Positions 1 to 8,801 of a stretch of 61,892 nucleotides of DNA are shown piece by piece. Made by a program: the position numbers and the translations under genes. The stretch is taken from assembly GCA_015661075.1 (NCBI GenBank), contig JACVQJ010000008.1, positions 1-61,892 of the forward strand, given 5' to 3'. The stretch's first letter is position 1. Each line of letters starts with the position of its first letter. Source of the stretch: Parachlamydiales bacterium. GTDB lineage: Bacteria > Chlamydiota > Chlamydiia > Chlamydiales > SM23-39. The notes under the pieces were generated by a model. That model searched no databases, had not been told where the DNA came from, and worked only from the letters and a program-made list of their open reading frames with translations.

Positions 1-154
1 GTGGACCTTCGCAGTGCGCAGCAGGTGAGCGAAAAGCGAACCGGCCCGAAGGGATCGATATGTCGCAGCCGCAGCAAGCTATTTGTCATCTTTTTACCGT
101 CCCGGCTAATAAAAGCTACAATTCATCAGTTTGTCGCCGTGCGTAGGTAGCAAA
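1..154. other. Window edge, no assigned gene
   Basis: Forward frame 1 is open from base 1 to a TAG at 148-150 and could be the last ~49 codons of a gene starting outside the window. Its residues (basic, ending in FVAVRR) match nothing I recognise. A second short frame with an ATG at 60 is also open to about 144. Neither can be judged from this fragment. Confidence 0.2.
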
Positions 155-907
155 CTATTTATGCAGTGGTCTAAATACCTTGTAATAAATTGGCTTCCAA
201 TGAGGAAGCGGAATTTGGCCAGGATCTGGAAGATACCAAACTGTGTTTTCAGATAAAAAACCTGCACAATAGCTAAAGCAACTGGGTGCAATTAATAGAA
301 TGTCTGAAAAGGCCATGGAGGTAAAGGTGTCTTCGATCGATTCGTTAATGTGTAAAAAGACATCTTCGGACACTAACATATTGAACTTGTCTTGATTTCC
401 TAAGGAATAAATATGGAATCGAGGGGGGCGCGGATAGCTCTTGAGCCTAAAATTGTCGACTAATTTGCAATAAAAAGCATTGTCCGGCTGGTTTTGTATT
501 TCTATGTAATCGTTGGGGGTGTAGTTTCTAATGTGGATGGCAATGTTAGTAAATTGATCGCTGAAGTGTTTTTTTTTGTCCTTGTTTGCAAAAAAAAGTT
601 TTTTAATTCTTTTTGTAGACTCGGATTGGTGATTAAAAAAGGCTCCGTTCCCGCTGCATTCTTTTTGAAATTCCATGTCAGTATTAATCGGAAAATGGTC
701 GATAAAATTGACCAGATTTTCTTTTTTATTGAGAAAGTTAGGGTCATTGTCGTAATTATGTGCCATTGACTGAAATGGAGTATAAACAAATTGCTTGTTG
801 TGTGCTTCTGCCTGGTTCATCGCGCTAATAATGAATAAGTATTGTGCACCAAACCCTTCGCACGAGGGTACAAAGGGATTTGTTATGAATTTATTATGAT
901 CGATCAT
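155..907 (-). CDS. Fucosyltransferase-like glycosyltransferase (GT11/NodZ type)
   Basis: A 250-residue protein with the layout of alpha-1,2-fucosyltransferase-like enzymes. An N-terminal EGFGAQYLFIISA stretch corresponds to the G-x-G-NQ start of the nucleotide-sugar fold. A central IAIHIRNY carries the H-x-R motif that binds GDP-fucose in this superfamily. A late segment, SDILLIAPSCFSYCAGFLS, resembles the donor-site helix. I infer transfer of a sugar to a surface glycan; donor and acceptor are unknown. I chose the ATG at 907 because homology-like sequence begins there; an in-frame TTG 48 bases upstream would add only a lysine/asparagine-rich tail. The gene is clearly more AT-rich than the purB-thrS block behind it, and stands alone 288 bases downstream of purB, which suggests separate acquisition. 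Confidence 0.6.
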   Translation of the reverse strand: MIDHNKFITNPFVPSCEGFGAQYLFIISAMNQAEAHNKQFVYTPFQSMAHNYDNDPNFLNKKENLVNFIDHFPINTDMEFQKECSGNGAFFNHQSESTKRIKKLFFANKDKKKHFSDQFTNIAIHIRNYTPNDYIEIQNQPDNAFYCKLVDNFRLKSYPRPPRFHIYSLGNQDKFNMLVSEDVFLHINESIEDTFTSMAFSDILLIAPSCFSYCAGFLSENTVWYLPDPGQIPLPHWKPIYYKVFRPLHK

Positions 908-1195
908 TTTGTCTTTATACTGTTTTGTGTTAAAGTTGTTTTTTTTTTGTTGCAATTGGCTACACGATTAAGATCGCAGCAGCTTGGTTTTTTTGTCAAA
1001 ATGTATTTAATTGATCTTCAATAATTCCCGTCAAAGGGCTCACCTAAAAAACTGCTTAACGACCCTTGCCAGTTTTATAAGAGATGTGTTTAGAAATCAC
1101 CAACCTGAATTCTCAACCGCCGGGAAAAACCCCTCGGAAGCTGTTTAGAGACCGTTCTTCTGCCTTCGGCATACTGTAAAGCGATTTTACACAGG

Positions 1196-2605
1196 TTAAA
1201 CCTCGAGCGGCGGCAGTGCTATGCTCAAGTGGGCGTGGCGCTTGAGAAACGCCTCCACAGGGCCTTTGATAAACTCCCGCACTTGCGCAGGGGCGCGGCC
1301 GATCAGTGCGGCGATATCGGAAAACTTCGACACTTCTTCTTCGGTGAGGCCAAACGCCGAGTCGGCGGCGATATTTTTCGCGGTGAGTTTTTTGGCCTGG
1401 TTCAGGCGGCGCAACTTTTCATGCAGCTCCTGACGGTTCCCGCCGCGTTTCACGGCCTCCATCAGAATGTTTTCGATCATGAGCTGCGGCAGCGCGTCCT
1501 CCAGATGGCGCTGAATGTTGGGCCCTTCGACATGCAGATCGTCGATGAGCGGGATCAGGATGTTGAGAATCGCATCGGCGCTCAAAAATGCTTCCGGGAT
1601 GCTGAGGCGGCGGTTGGCTGAATCGTCAAGCGTGCGCTCGAACCATTGCACGGCTAGCGTATAGGCGGGATTTTGCGATAGGGAGATCAAAAAGCGCGAT
1701 ATTCCGCAGATGCGCTCGGCATAGATGGGATTGCGCTTATAGGGCATCGCGGATGAGCCGACTTGTGCTTCGAGATGCGGCTCGAACATTTCCTGGTCGT
1801 GGGCGAGCAGTCGCAGATCGGTCGCCATTTTATGAACGCCAGATGCAAAAGCTGCGAGGGCGTTGAGAGAAAGCAAATCAATTTTGCGCGGATAGGTTTG
1901 CCCCGAGATCGGGAGAATGGTGTTAAAGCCGAAATCCGCCGCGATCAGCTTTTCAAGCTGTTTGACTTTTTCTTCATCCCCATTGAAAAGAGCGAGAAAG
2001 GAAGCCTGCGTTCCGGTAGCGCCCTTGGCGCCGAGAAAGGGCAGCTCTTTTTCGATGCGCTCGAATTCGATGGCGTCGGTGAGAAGGTCTTGCAGCCACA
2101 GGCAGGCGCGTTTTCCCACGGTGGTGGGCTGGGCGCTCTGATAGTGCGTTAGGCCGATCGTCGGCGTGTCGGCGTATTTTTCGGCAAAAGTAGCGAGGCG
2201 GCGGATCGCGATCGAGAGTTTGGCGATGATGAGGCGCAATGCTTCTTTCAACTGGATGAGATCGGCGTTGTCAGTCACATAGGTCGATGTGGCGCCGAGA
2301 TGAATGATCGGCTTGGCATCGGGGCATTGATCGCCAAATGTGTGGATGTGCGCGACGACATCGTGGCGGAAGCGCTTTTCATATTCAGCGGCTTTTTCAA
2401 ATGGAATATCTTCGTGGCATTTGCGCATTTGATCGATTTGACGCTCGGTGATGTTCAGCCCCAGTTTTTTCTGGGCCGATGCTAAGGAAATCCAGAGCTT
2501 GCGAAACAGAACGATGCGGCGGCGCAAAGAAAAAAGAGCCGACATCTCACGGCTGGCGTAGCGCGTGGCGAGCGGGCTCTCATATTGATCATGCATATAA
2601 TTCAA
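1196..2605 (-). CDS. purB: Adenylosuccinate lyase
   Basis: A 469-residue member of the fumarase/aspartase superfamily. It cleaves SAICAR to AICAR and adenylosuccinate to AMP, both releasing fumarate. The superfamily signature GSSAMPYKRNP is intact around residue 290, HLGATSTYVTDNADL lies near residue 103 and GLTHYQSAQPTTVGKR near 150, holding the catalytic histidine. WFERTLDDSANRR is typical of the branch shared by animals and Clostridia rather than the E. coli-like branch. The ATG at 2605 overlaps the stop of the upstream gene (ATGA), so it is translationally coupled to the pGP6-D-like gene and probably belongs to the thrS operon. Classical Chlamydia lack most purine synthesis. With no other pur gene visible, the likely job here is the adenylosuccinate-to-AMP interconversion step. 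Confidence 0.93.
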   Translation of the reverse strand: MNYMHDQYESPLATRYASREMSALFSLRRRIVLFRKLWISLASAQKKLGLNITERQIDQMRKCHEDIPFEKAAEYEKRFRHDVVAHIHTFGDQCPDAKPIIHLGATSTYVTDNADLIQLKEALRLIIAKLSIAIRRLATFAEKYADTPTIGLTHYQSAQPTTVGKRACLWLQDLLTDAIEFERIEKELPFLGAKGATGTQASFLALFNGDEEKVKQLEKLIAADFGFNTILPISGQTYPRKIDLLSLNALAAFASGVHKMATDLRLLAHDQEMFEPHLEAQVGSSAMPYKRNPIYAERICGISRFLISLSQNPAYTLAVQWFERTLDDSANRRLSIPEAFLSADAILNILIPLIDDLHVEGPNIQRHLEDALPQLMIENILMEAVKRGGNRQELHEKLRRLNQAKKLTAKNIAADSAFGLTEEEVSKFSDIAALIGRAPAQVREFIKGPVEAFLKRHAHLSIALPPLEV

Positions 2606-3348
2606 GTGTGTTCAATGAGCGTGCGGATCTGCTCGCACAGCAGCCTTGCTTTTTCTTTTTCCGATTGCGTGAGGCGGCAGTGCGAATGTTTAAACATCTC
2701 GCGGGCGCGCTTCAAAAATGCGACGCCGTGCGCCCCGAAATTGGGCATGCGGCCATCGTCTTCAGCCAAAGGAAAGAGCTGGCGGATGATTTTCAAGAGT
2801 TCTTGCTTGGGCTGGCCGGCATAGCTGGTCACGATTTCCTGTTTTTTCTCAATCGAACCGTTGCGCGATGCGAGCGTGTAAACGGCCTGGCGCGGCATCT
2901 GGTCGATTTTGGGGTGCAGCGCTTGCGGCATGAGAATATAGAATTCGTAATATTGCAAAAAGTTGTACGGCGTTTGGCGATTTCCATAGGTGGCGTAGAG
3001 CCAGGCGGTGAAGGCGCCATCGCGGTATTTTTTCAAAATGTCTTGGGCCTTTTTGATTCTCTCGCCATGCAGGATCACGGCCTGATTGGTGATCGCCTTG
3101 ACTTCGGACGTGATGGCGACGAGCGCTTTGAGATCGAGATCGACATCGTCGGTCTCAGCATGGCGGAAGGATTTCAAAATCTCTTCCAATGTGCTTTTTT
3201 CGCTGTCGTTCAGCGCTGTCACGCGAAAGATGCCGGAAAAACTCGACAGATCGCCGTTCGTCGCCCGCTCGACGAGCGCGGTCATTTTTTGCTGCGGAGC
3301 TTCTTTGGTCTTAAAGCGCAGATTGAGAAGATCGTTAAATTTGGACAT
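2602..3348 (-). CDS. pGP6-D-like chlamydial protein
   Basis: A 248-residue soluble protein, identified mainly by position: it directly follows a parA gene, as the chromosomal pGP6-D paralogue (CT583 in C. trachomatis) follows CT582. The length and the YEFYILMPQALHPKIDQMPRQ region fit that family, which is also encoded on the chlamydial plasmid next to the ParA homologue pGP5-D. Its molecular function is not settled; a role in plasmid or chromosome maintenance and gene regulation together with ParA is usually inferred. Only 5 bases separate it from parA and it overlaps purB by 4 bases, so all are co-transcribed. No membrane segments or signal peptide are visible. Confidence 0.72.
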   Translation of the reverse strand: MSKFNDLLNLRFKTKEAPQQKMTALVERATNGDLSSFSGIFRVTALNDSEKSTLEEILKSFRHAETDDVDLDLKALVAITSEVKAITNQAVILHGERIKKAQDILKKYRDGAFTAWLYATYGNRQTPYNFLQYYEFYILMPQALHPKIDQMPRQAVYTLASRNGSIEKKQEIVTSYAGQPKQELLKIIRQLFPLAEDDGRMPNFGAHGVAFLKRAREMFKHSHCRLTQSEKEKARLLCEQIRTLIEHT

Positions 3349-3353
3349 AAGGT

Positions 3354-4106
3354 TTAGATCCTCTGTAAAATTTCATCGGTGAGCGCCGTATAATCCAGCG
3401 CTGCGCGACTTTTCGGAGCCGTCTCAAAAATGGGCTTACCGTAAATGGTCGCTTCAGAAACAGCGATATCGCGCCGCACTTTTGCTTGCAAGAGTTTTCC
3501 GGGAAATGTTTGTTCGGTCACCTGTAAAAATGCGTCGTTGCTTTTGCCGCGAGGATTCCAAAACGACAGAGCAACGCCGAGCACTTTGAGTCCGTGCCGC
3601 TCGGAAATATTGTTGATGAACAGAGAAAGCCGCTGCAGTCCTTTCACGCTATAAAATTCCGGTGTGGCGCAGACTAGCGATAGATTCGAAGCGATCAGCG
3701 ACGATTCCGTCAGCCAGCATAATGACGGCGGCGTGTCGATGAAAATAAAATCATAGCTCAGCGTGCGCAAAATTTCTTTCAGCCGCTCGTGCGAATAGCG
3801 GTCGGCGGCCAGAGAGCCGGATACTTCCACGCGCTCGAGCCAGGTGTCGGCGGGAATGATGTCCATCCCCGGAATGCATGTCGGCAAAATCACATCACTG
3901 AGCGATTTTTCGCCCTGCAGCACAGGCGCCATACTGTCCTGTTCATCGGGATCGAAGCCCAGCCCCGTCGTTAGATTGGCCTGTGCATCGAAATCGATTA
4001 GCAGCACTTTTTTTTTGTGGAATTTACAAAGAGCCGAACCGATATGCAGAGTCGTCGACGTCTTGGCCGTTCCGCCCTTGAAACTGGTGACAGAAATTAC
4101 GTTCAT
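3354..4106 (-). CDS. parA: ParA/MinD-type partition ATPase
   Basis: A 250-residue P-loop ATPase of the ParA/Soj family. It opens with a deviant Walker A, KGGTAKTS, at residues 10-17, followed by LLIDFDAQANLT (Walker A'), and DFIFIDTPPS near 120-129 (Walker B). It lacks an N-terminal DNA-binding extension, as expected for the short chromosomal or type Ib forms. I infer a cytoplasmic ATPase acting in chromosome partition or positioning with the neighbouring pGP6-D-like protein. The start overlaps the thrS stop as ATGA, so translation is coupled. The gene order thrS-parA-pGP6-D is a chlamydial signature, which strengthens both the identification and the taxonomic placement. Confidence 0.9.
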   Translation of the reverse strand: MNVISVTSFKGGTAKTSTTLHIGSALCKFHKKKVLLIDFDAQANLTTGLGFDPDEQDSMAPVLQGEKSLSDVILPTCIPGMDIIPADTWLERVEVSGSLAADRYSHERLKEILRTLSYDFIFIDTPPSLCWLTESSLIASNLSLVCATPEFYSVKGLQRLSLFINNISERHGLKVLGVALSFWNPRGKSNDAFLQVTEQTFPGKLLQAKVRRDIAVSEATIYGKPIFETAPKSRAALDYTALTDEILQRI

Positions 4107-6028
4107 TGAGCCCGTTCTTCGACCGAATAAGGAGACATGAGCGCTCGGCCGTCGCGCTCTTTAACGACTTTAGCAAGAAATTCGGAAATGTCAATCTCGC
4201 CGTGCACCACATTGTCGCGCGTGCGCAATGCCGCAGTATTGTTTTCCACTTCCTTGTCTCCAACAGTGAACATATAGTTCGTCTTCAACATTTGCGCCGT
4301 GCGCACTTTTTTCCCGACCGATTCATTCGTATCGTCGACGTCGACGATGAATCCCGCTTGCCGGATTCTCTTGGCGAGCGCGTGGGCGTAATCGTTGTGG
4401 CGGTCAGCGACGGATAAGATGCGGATCTGATACGGGCTGATCCACAGAGGGAACTTGCCGGCGAAATGCTCGATGAGAATTCCGAAGAATCGCTCGATCG
4501 ATCCGAGCAGTGCGCGATGCAGCATGATCGGGCGCTTGCGGGTTGCGTCGCTATCGATGTATTCGAGATCGAATTTTTCCGGCAGCGACATGTCGAGCTG
4601 GACGGTGCCGCATTGCCAAAAACGGCCGATTGTATCGCGGATGTGGATATCGATCTTGGGGCCGTAAAACGCGCCATCGCCTACGTTGATGCGGTACGAA
4701 TGGCCGCGATCGTCCAGCGCGCTCTTCAGGCTGCTTGTCGACAGCTCCCAGTCCGCATCGGTGCCCATCGATTTTTCCGGTCGAGTGGAGAGCTCCAATT
4801 TATAGGGGAGACCGAACGTCGAGTAAATTTTTTCGATTTGATCGAGAATCTGGAGGATTTCCGAATGGATCTGATGGGGCAGCATGAAAATATGGGCATC
4901 GTCCTGGTGGAAGCCGCGCACGCGGAACAGGCCGTTCAGGGCGCCGGAGGCCTCAAAGCGATGGACGTGGCCGATCTCGGCGATGCGCATTGGAAATTCG
5001 CGGTAGCTGTGCGAATGCGTGCGATAGTAGAGCATGCAGCCCGGGCAGTTCATTGGCTTGATGGCGAATTCCCGATCCTCGATTTGTGTGACATACATGT
5101 TGTCGCGGTAATAGAACCAGTGGCCCGAGCGCTCCCACAACTCTTTGCCCAGCATGATCGGTGTTTTGATTTCGACGTAGCCGGCGTCTTGCAAAATGCC
5201 GCGCAAAAATTCCACGAGTTTGTTCCAGATGATCAGGCCGCGCGGATGGAAAAAGGGCATTCCCGGCCCCTCTTCCTTGAAGGAGAAGAGATCGAGCGCA
5301 GGGCCAACGATTTTGTGGTCGCGCTTTTTTGCCTCTTCGAGCATCTGCAGATAGTCTTTGAGCCGTTTTCTGTCCGGAAAAGAAATCCCGTAAATGCGGG
5401 TGAGCATTTCGCGCTTAGAGTCGCCGCGCCAGTAAGCGCCGGAGTTTTTCAGGACTTTGAACGCTTTGATCTTGTTCAGGCTGCCCAAATGAGGCCCGCG
5501 GCACAAATCGGTGAATTCCCCTTGGCGATAGGCGGAAATAGGCATATCTTCAAACGAATCGATGAGCTCCATCTTGTACGGATTGCCCTGAAACGCTTTT
5601 TTCGCTTCATCTTTGCTGGCAAATTCGATGCGGTGCGGTTTATAATTTTCAGAGATGATCCGCTCGATCTCTTGTTCGATGCGCTCGAAATCGGCATCCG
5701 TTATGGTCAGGTTGGCAAAGTCATAGTAGAAACCATTTTCGATCGCCGGCCCGATCGTCGGTTTTGCATTGGGCCATATACGTAAGACCGCTTGCGCCAA
5801 AACGTGCGCCGAAGTGTGCCAGAAAACGCACTGGCCCTGCGGATCGTCGAAATTCAGCAAAATCAGATGATCGCCTTCTTTCAAAATCGTTGTCAGATCG
5901 CGCAGCTCCCCGTTAACGGTAGCGGCCACAGCCTGATCGGGCGCTGTGAGGTGGAGTTGGTCCGCGGCGTCTTTAATGCTTGCGCCATCCGGCAGTTCGT
6001 GCGATTTTTGGTTAATGTGGATTTTCAT
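4103..6028 (-). CDS. thrS: Threonyl-tRNA synthetase
   Basis: A 641-residue class II aminoacyl-tRNA synthetase with the full ThrRS layout. An N-terminal TGS domain spans residues 1-60. The editing domain carries HTSAHVLAQAV (HxxxH zinc/editing site) near residue 72. Class II motifs in the catalytic core include NCPGCMLYYRTHSHSYREFP and RVRGFHQDDAHIF. The C-terminal anticodon domain begins after PLWISPYQIRILSV. It charges tRNA-Thr with threonine and clears mischarged serine. I place the start at the ATG at 6028, because an AAGG ribosome site lies 6 bases upstream; a TTG two codons earlier is less likely. It heads the operon thrS-parA-pGP6-like-purB and has its own promoter. Confidence 0.96.
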   Translation of the reverse strand: MKIHINQKSHELPDGASIKDAADQLHLTAPDQAVAATVNGELRDLTTILKEGDHLILLNFDDPQGQCVFWHTSAHVLAQAVLRIWPNAKPTIGPAIENGFYYDFANLTITDADFERIEQEIERIISENYKPHRIEFASKDEAKKAFQGNPYKMELIDSFEDMPISAYRQGEFTDLCRGPHLGSLNKIKAFKVLKNSGAYWRGDSKREMLTRIYGISFPDRKRLKDYLQMLEEAKKRDHKIVGPALDLFSFKEEGPGMPFFHPRGLIIWNKLVEFLRGILQDAGYVEIKTPIMLGKELWERSGHWFYYRDNMYVTQIEDREFAIKPMNCPGCMLYYRTHSHSYREFPMRIAEIGHVHRFEASGALNGLFRVRGFHQDDAHIFMLPHQIHSEILQILDQIEKIYSTFGLPYKLELSTRPEKSMGTDADWELSTSSLKSALDDRGHSYRINVGDGAFYGPKIDIHIRDTIGRFWQCGTVQLDMSLPEKFDLEYIDSDATRKRPIMLHRALLGSIERFFGILIEHFAGKFPLWISPYQIRILSVADRHNDYAHALAKRIRQAGFIVDVDDTNESVGKKVRTAQMLKTNYMFTVGDKEVENNTAALRTRDNVVHGEIDISEFLAKVVKERDGRALMSPYSVEERAQ

Positions 6029-6051
6029 AAGCAACCTTTTTTAAACGATTT

Positions 6052-6080
6052 AGTATACCAGTTTACAAAAATGACATCAA
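6052..6080 (-). promoter_or_regulatory. Sigma-70/66 type promoter of the thrS operon
   Basis: On the minus strand, TTGATG (6080-6075) is followed after exactly 17 bases by TATACT (6057-6052), about 24 bases before the thrS ATG. Both boxes match the housekeeping consensus at five of six positions. The divergent gene starts at 6097, so this 62-base gap serves both directions. Confidence 0.7.
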
Positions 6081-6096
6081 AAGAGAAATAGGAATT

Positions 6097-8610
6097 GTGA
6101 AGAAAAATTTATTGGCAGTAGCTCCTCTGGGAAAAAAGCTCGATTTGGCATCGATACAGCTCTTCTTCGAGAAAGCCGAGACGTGTCCTTTGCAAGACCC
6201 ATACCGGGTCCGCGCCCGCTATATTGGATGGAAAGCCGCATCGCTTCTCATCGATGAAAAGGGGGAACTGGATCGGTTTTTTTTGCAAGAAATGCTGAGC
6301 GATCTGACCTCGGCGCCTTTTGAGATTGCGCTGGGTAGAGACGGCGATGCAGAGATCTACCGCCATCTGCAGATCAGCCTGGATCGGCTCTTCAGCGATG
6401 AGTCGATCTGGAAGGCGATCCGAAAGTGCTCGATGCCGCTCTGTAGCAAGACGGCCGAAGAGCTCATTCGCGACACCCTGTGGCCCGAAACGATCCAAAC
6501 TCTTCACACGGCTCATGTACGTAGAGCGGCTCTGACGGCCTATTTGACGCCGCTGCGCCAGGTCACCGGCTCTTGTTTTGCCACGGCTCCTGCTATCTGG
6601 GTCCAAAATCAACAACCGCTGCTTTTATTGCAGGATCTGGAAGTGATTCTTTCGGCGGGGCAATTAAAGCGAGGGCTTTTTTCTGTCCCCATGAATCCCG
6701 GCGCAGGATCGGGCGAGCTCAATAAGCCATTCGATCGCCTGAATCCGGGAGGATCTCCCGGCCTGATGGCCGGTTTTCATGAAGCGAAGATTCCGTATAT
6801 AGAGAGCGTGTACCGCCCCACCGATACGCCTCAATCCATTTTTACGGCGGCCTTTTTGAAACATTTTGGCCTGGTTCCGGACGATCTCGCCGCCACTCAT
6901 ACGAGTGCGGAGGTACATGCCGGCGTGATGTGGGAGCGGCTGGGCGGGCACATCGGAAGTGAATCGTTGAAAACGAAACAGATCAAAGACTTCAACCACG
7001 CCATCGATCGGGCGCGCCGCGTGTTTTGCGCCGTGGCCGATTGCGCCTTGCTCCGCTGTTGGGAATATACGATCGCGTCGTTCAGCGATGTGAAAGCGGA
7101 GATCGGCCGCTGGAATCTATTCGTCTCGCTCGGGCTGCATCCCGAACAGCCGAGCGGCATCGGGCGTTTTTTTCAGCAAAAACTCCAAGAAAAACTCGAT
7201 GCGATCAATGGGATCCTCTCTCAATTGCATGCCGAGCACCAGATGGCCGCCAATCACGTCCGGATGACGGAAAATCTGATGCGCAGTGCTGCGAGCGAAT
7301 CGAGGCGGCATCAGCTGCAGGCAGAAATGATCTCAGCCGTGCAGGCCGTTAATAGTTTGGCGGTGCACTTCGACGAAATGAGAGGACAAGCCAAATGGCT
7401 GGCGCAATTTTTTTCCGCTTTTTTAGAAAAAGCCATTGAGCAGCTGCCCATGGCGTTTCAGGAAGTGTTTGACCCGGCGCTCGTCGATGGCCCGACGGAG
7501 CGATTTGAAGACTCTCCGGCGGGATTTCGCTTGATTTTCAAGCATGGACGCAGTGCGGCCGCGAGCTGGGAGCGCATCGAAACGGAAGGACAATTTGTTG
7601 AGGCCGTGTACCGTTTTTTCGAATCCATTGAGCGTGAATGGCCCATTGAAAAAGAGATGATGGGTGTTTTCACCGAACTGATGACCCATCTGTTGCAATA
7701 TATCCGCTCGGAGCCGTTTTTAGAGGGGGCCAAGCAGCGGGCGAAGGACAATCGGGTCACTCAAAAAGGCACGCCCTGGGCGTATCAATCCGGCGGAACG
7801 ATGGAAACGCTGGTCCAGAGCTATTTCGATGTCGCGCCGTCGGAATTTTCCCGCGCGATCCGCTCGGAAGAGGAGCTGCTCCAATTTTTATTGGACGGCG
7901 CCGAAATAGCTCTGGGAAAAGAGCCGCTGTTGATGCGCTCGCCGACCCACGCGTTCTTATTTTATCCTTCCTGGCTTAAGAAAAAAGAGGTTCGCATTGA
8001 AGTAGAAAAATCGGTGACGGATGATCAGGCCGAGTTTTTAGCCGATCAATTTGCATCCTTTTTTAGCGAGGCGCAAAGGCCGTTGTTTTATTTCGGATTT
8101 CGCCAGCAGCCCCATATTTTGAATCTCCGGCAGCGATTCCGGCTTGGCGCGCAGGCAATGGGTTTATCGCCGTCGATCGCCGACCGATTCCTCTTCGAAT
8201 CTCTTCCGCTTTTTTCATCGGATGAGGCGAAAAGCGCCTTGGACGCCACTTTTCAAGAGCTCGGCATTGCGATATCCTGGTCCATCGAACCGGGCGCGCC
8301 TCTCGTGACTCTGCGGCATTTATTCGAGATTGCGAAGCAAAGTCTTGTGATGAATGGCGCTGGCCCATTTGCAAAAAGAGATTTCGAACAGGAACTCGCC
8401 GAAACGATGCGAAAGCTCGGTCTCATCCCGCCCGCCCCGGTTCTGTTCGGCGATACGAATTGGTCCGACTGGCTGCTTGGTTTTGTTCCCGATGCCGAAT
8501 CCAGAAAATTGCAGCTCTGGCGATTGAATCGTACGGGCCTTCGAGGGGCTCCCATGGAATGGGACAGCGTTTTTCAAACAGGGGGAACCTGGTCGATATT
8601 GATGAATTAA
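6097..8610 (+). CDS. Large papain-like cysteine peptidase candidate
   Basis: An 837-residue protein of no family I can name. Near residue 155 it has QVTGSCFATAPA, resembling the oxyanion glutamine and active-site cysteine (Q155, C160) of papain-fold enzymes. A later SPTHAFLFYPSW (H618) and FGDTNWSDW (N788) would complete a Cys-His-Asn triad in papain order, though with very long insertions. The C-terminus KLQLWRLNRTG, then GAPM, looks strongly conserved. No signal peptide or membrane segment is visible, so it is cytoplasmic or delivered by a leaderless route such as type III secretion. The start is GTG at 6097 after a weak GGAATT. It is transcribed divergently from thrS. Peptidase activity is inference; the protein could instead be a transglutaminase-like or deamidase effector. 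Confidence 0.5.
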   Translation: MKKNLLAVAPLGKKLDLASIQLFFEKAETCPLQDPYRVRARYIGWKAASLLIDEKGELDRFFLQEMLSDLTSAPFEIALGRDGDAEIYRHLQISLDRLFSDESIWKAIRKCSMPLCSKTAEELIRDTLWPETIQTLHTAHVRRAALTAYLTPLRQVTGSCFATAPAIWVQNQQPLLLLQDLEVILSAGQLKRGLFSVPMNPGAGSGELNKPFDRLNPGGSPGLMAGFHEAKIPYIESVYRPTDTPQSIFTAAFLKHFGLVPDDLAATHTSAEVHAGVMWERLGGHIGSESLKTKQIKDFNHAIDRARRVFCAVADCALLRCWEYTIASFSDVKAEIGRWNLFVSLGLHPEQPSGIGRFFQQKLQEKLDAINGILSQLHAEHQMAANHVRMTENLMRSAASESRRHQLQAEMISAVQAVNSLAVHFDEMRGQAKWLAQFFSAFLEKAIEQLPMAFQEVFDPALVDGPTERFEDSPAGFRLIFKHGRSAAASWERIETEGQFVEAVYRFFESIEREWPIEKEMMGVFTELMTHLLQYIRSEPFLEGAKQRAKDNRVTQKGTPWAYQSGGTMETLVQSYFDVAPSEFSRAIRSEEELLQFLLDGAEIALGKEPLLMRSPTHAFLFYPSWLKKKEVRIEVEKSVTDDQAEFLADQFASFFSEAQRPLFYFGFRQQPHILNLRQRFRLGAQAMGLSPSIADRFLFESLPLFSSDEAKSALDATFQELGIAISWSIEPGAPLVTLRHLFEIAKQSLVMNGAGPFAKRDFEQELAETMRKLGLIPPAPVLFGDTNWSDWLLGFVPDAESRKLQLWRLNRTGLRGAPMEWDSVFQTGGTWSILMN

Positions 8611-8681
8611 GTGCAGGGCAAATAGGAAAATTGGAGGCCTGTTTTGCAACGGATTGGTGTTTAGTTGTTTGAGTGGCGTTT

Positions 8682-8716
8682 CCACACCAAAATGGCCTTT
8701 TATTGATTTGGTGTGG
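8682..8716. promoter_or_regulatory. Inverted repeat upstream of the first ATPase promoter
   Basis: CCACACCAAA (8682-8691) and TTTGGTGTGG (8707-8716) are perfect 10-base inverted arms separated by 15 bases. There is no T-tract after it, so it is a poor terminator. It ends 5 bases upstream of the putative -35 box at 8722, a position suited to a dimeric regulator. Confidence 0.5.
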
Positions 8717-8721
8717 TATTC

Positions 8722-8750
8722 TTGGCTCTGAACGCAACCTTTGCTAAAAT
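8722..8750 (+). promoter_or_regulatory. Putative promoter of the first AAA+/DUF234 ATPase
   Basis: TTGGCT (8722-8727), a 17-base spacer and TAAAAT (8745-8750) give a plausible housekeeping promoter 51 bases upstream of the ATG at 8802. The -35 is a weak match and the -10 a good one. Confidence 0.45.
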
Positions 8751-8801
8751 CGGTTTTACTGATTTCGTGGGGTGTCGGACACTGGGAAAGTAGAGTGAAA
8801 A

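Noticed and set aside
2479..3357. Plus-strand frame of 292 codons opposite the pGP6-D-like gene
   Set aside because: Antisense shadow of two coupled minus-strand genes; no ribosome site and no family resemblance.
4466..5785. Long plus-strand frame (439 codons) across thrS
   Set aside because: It lies wholly antisense to a complete threonyl-tRNA synthetase; the residues have no recognisable domain and mirror codon bias of the real gene.
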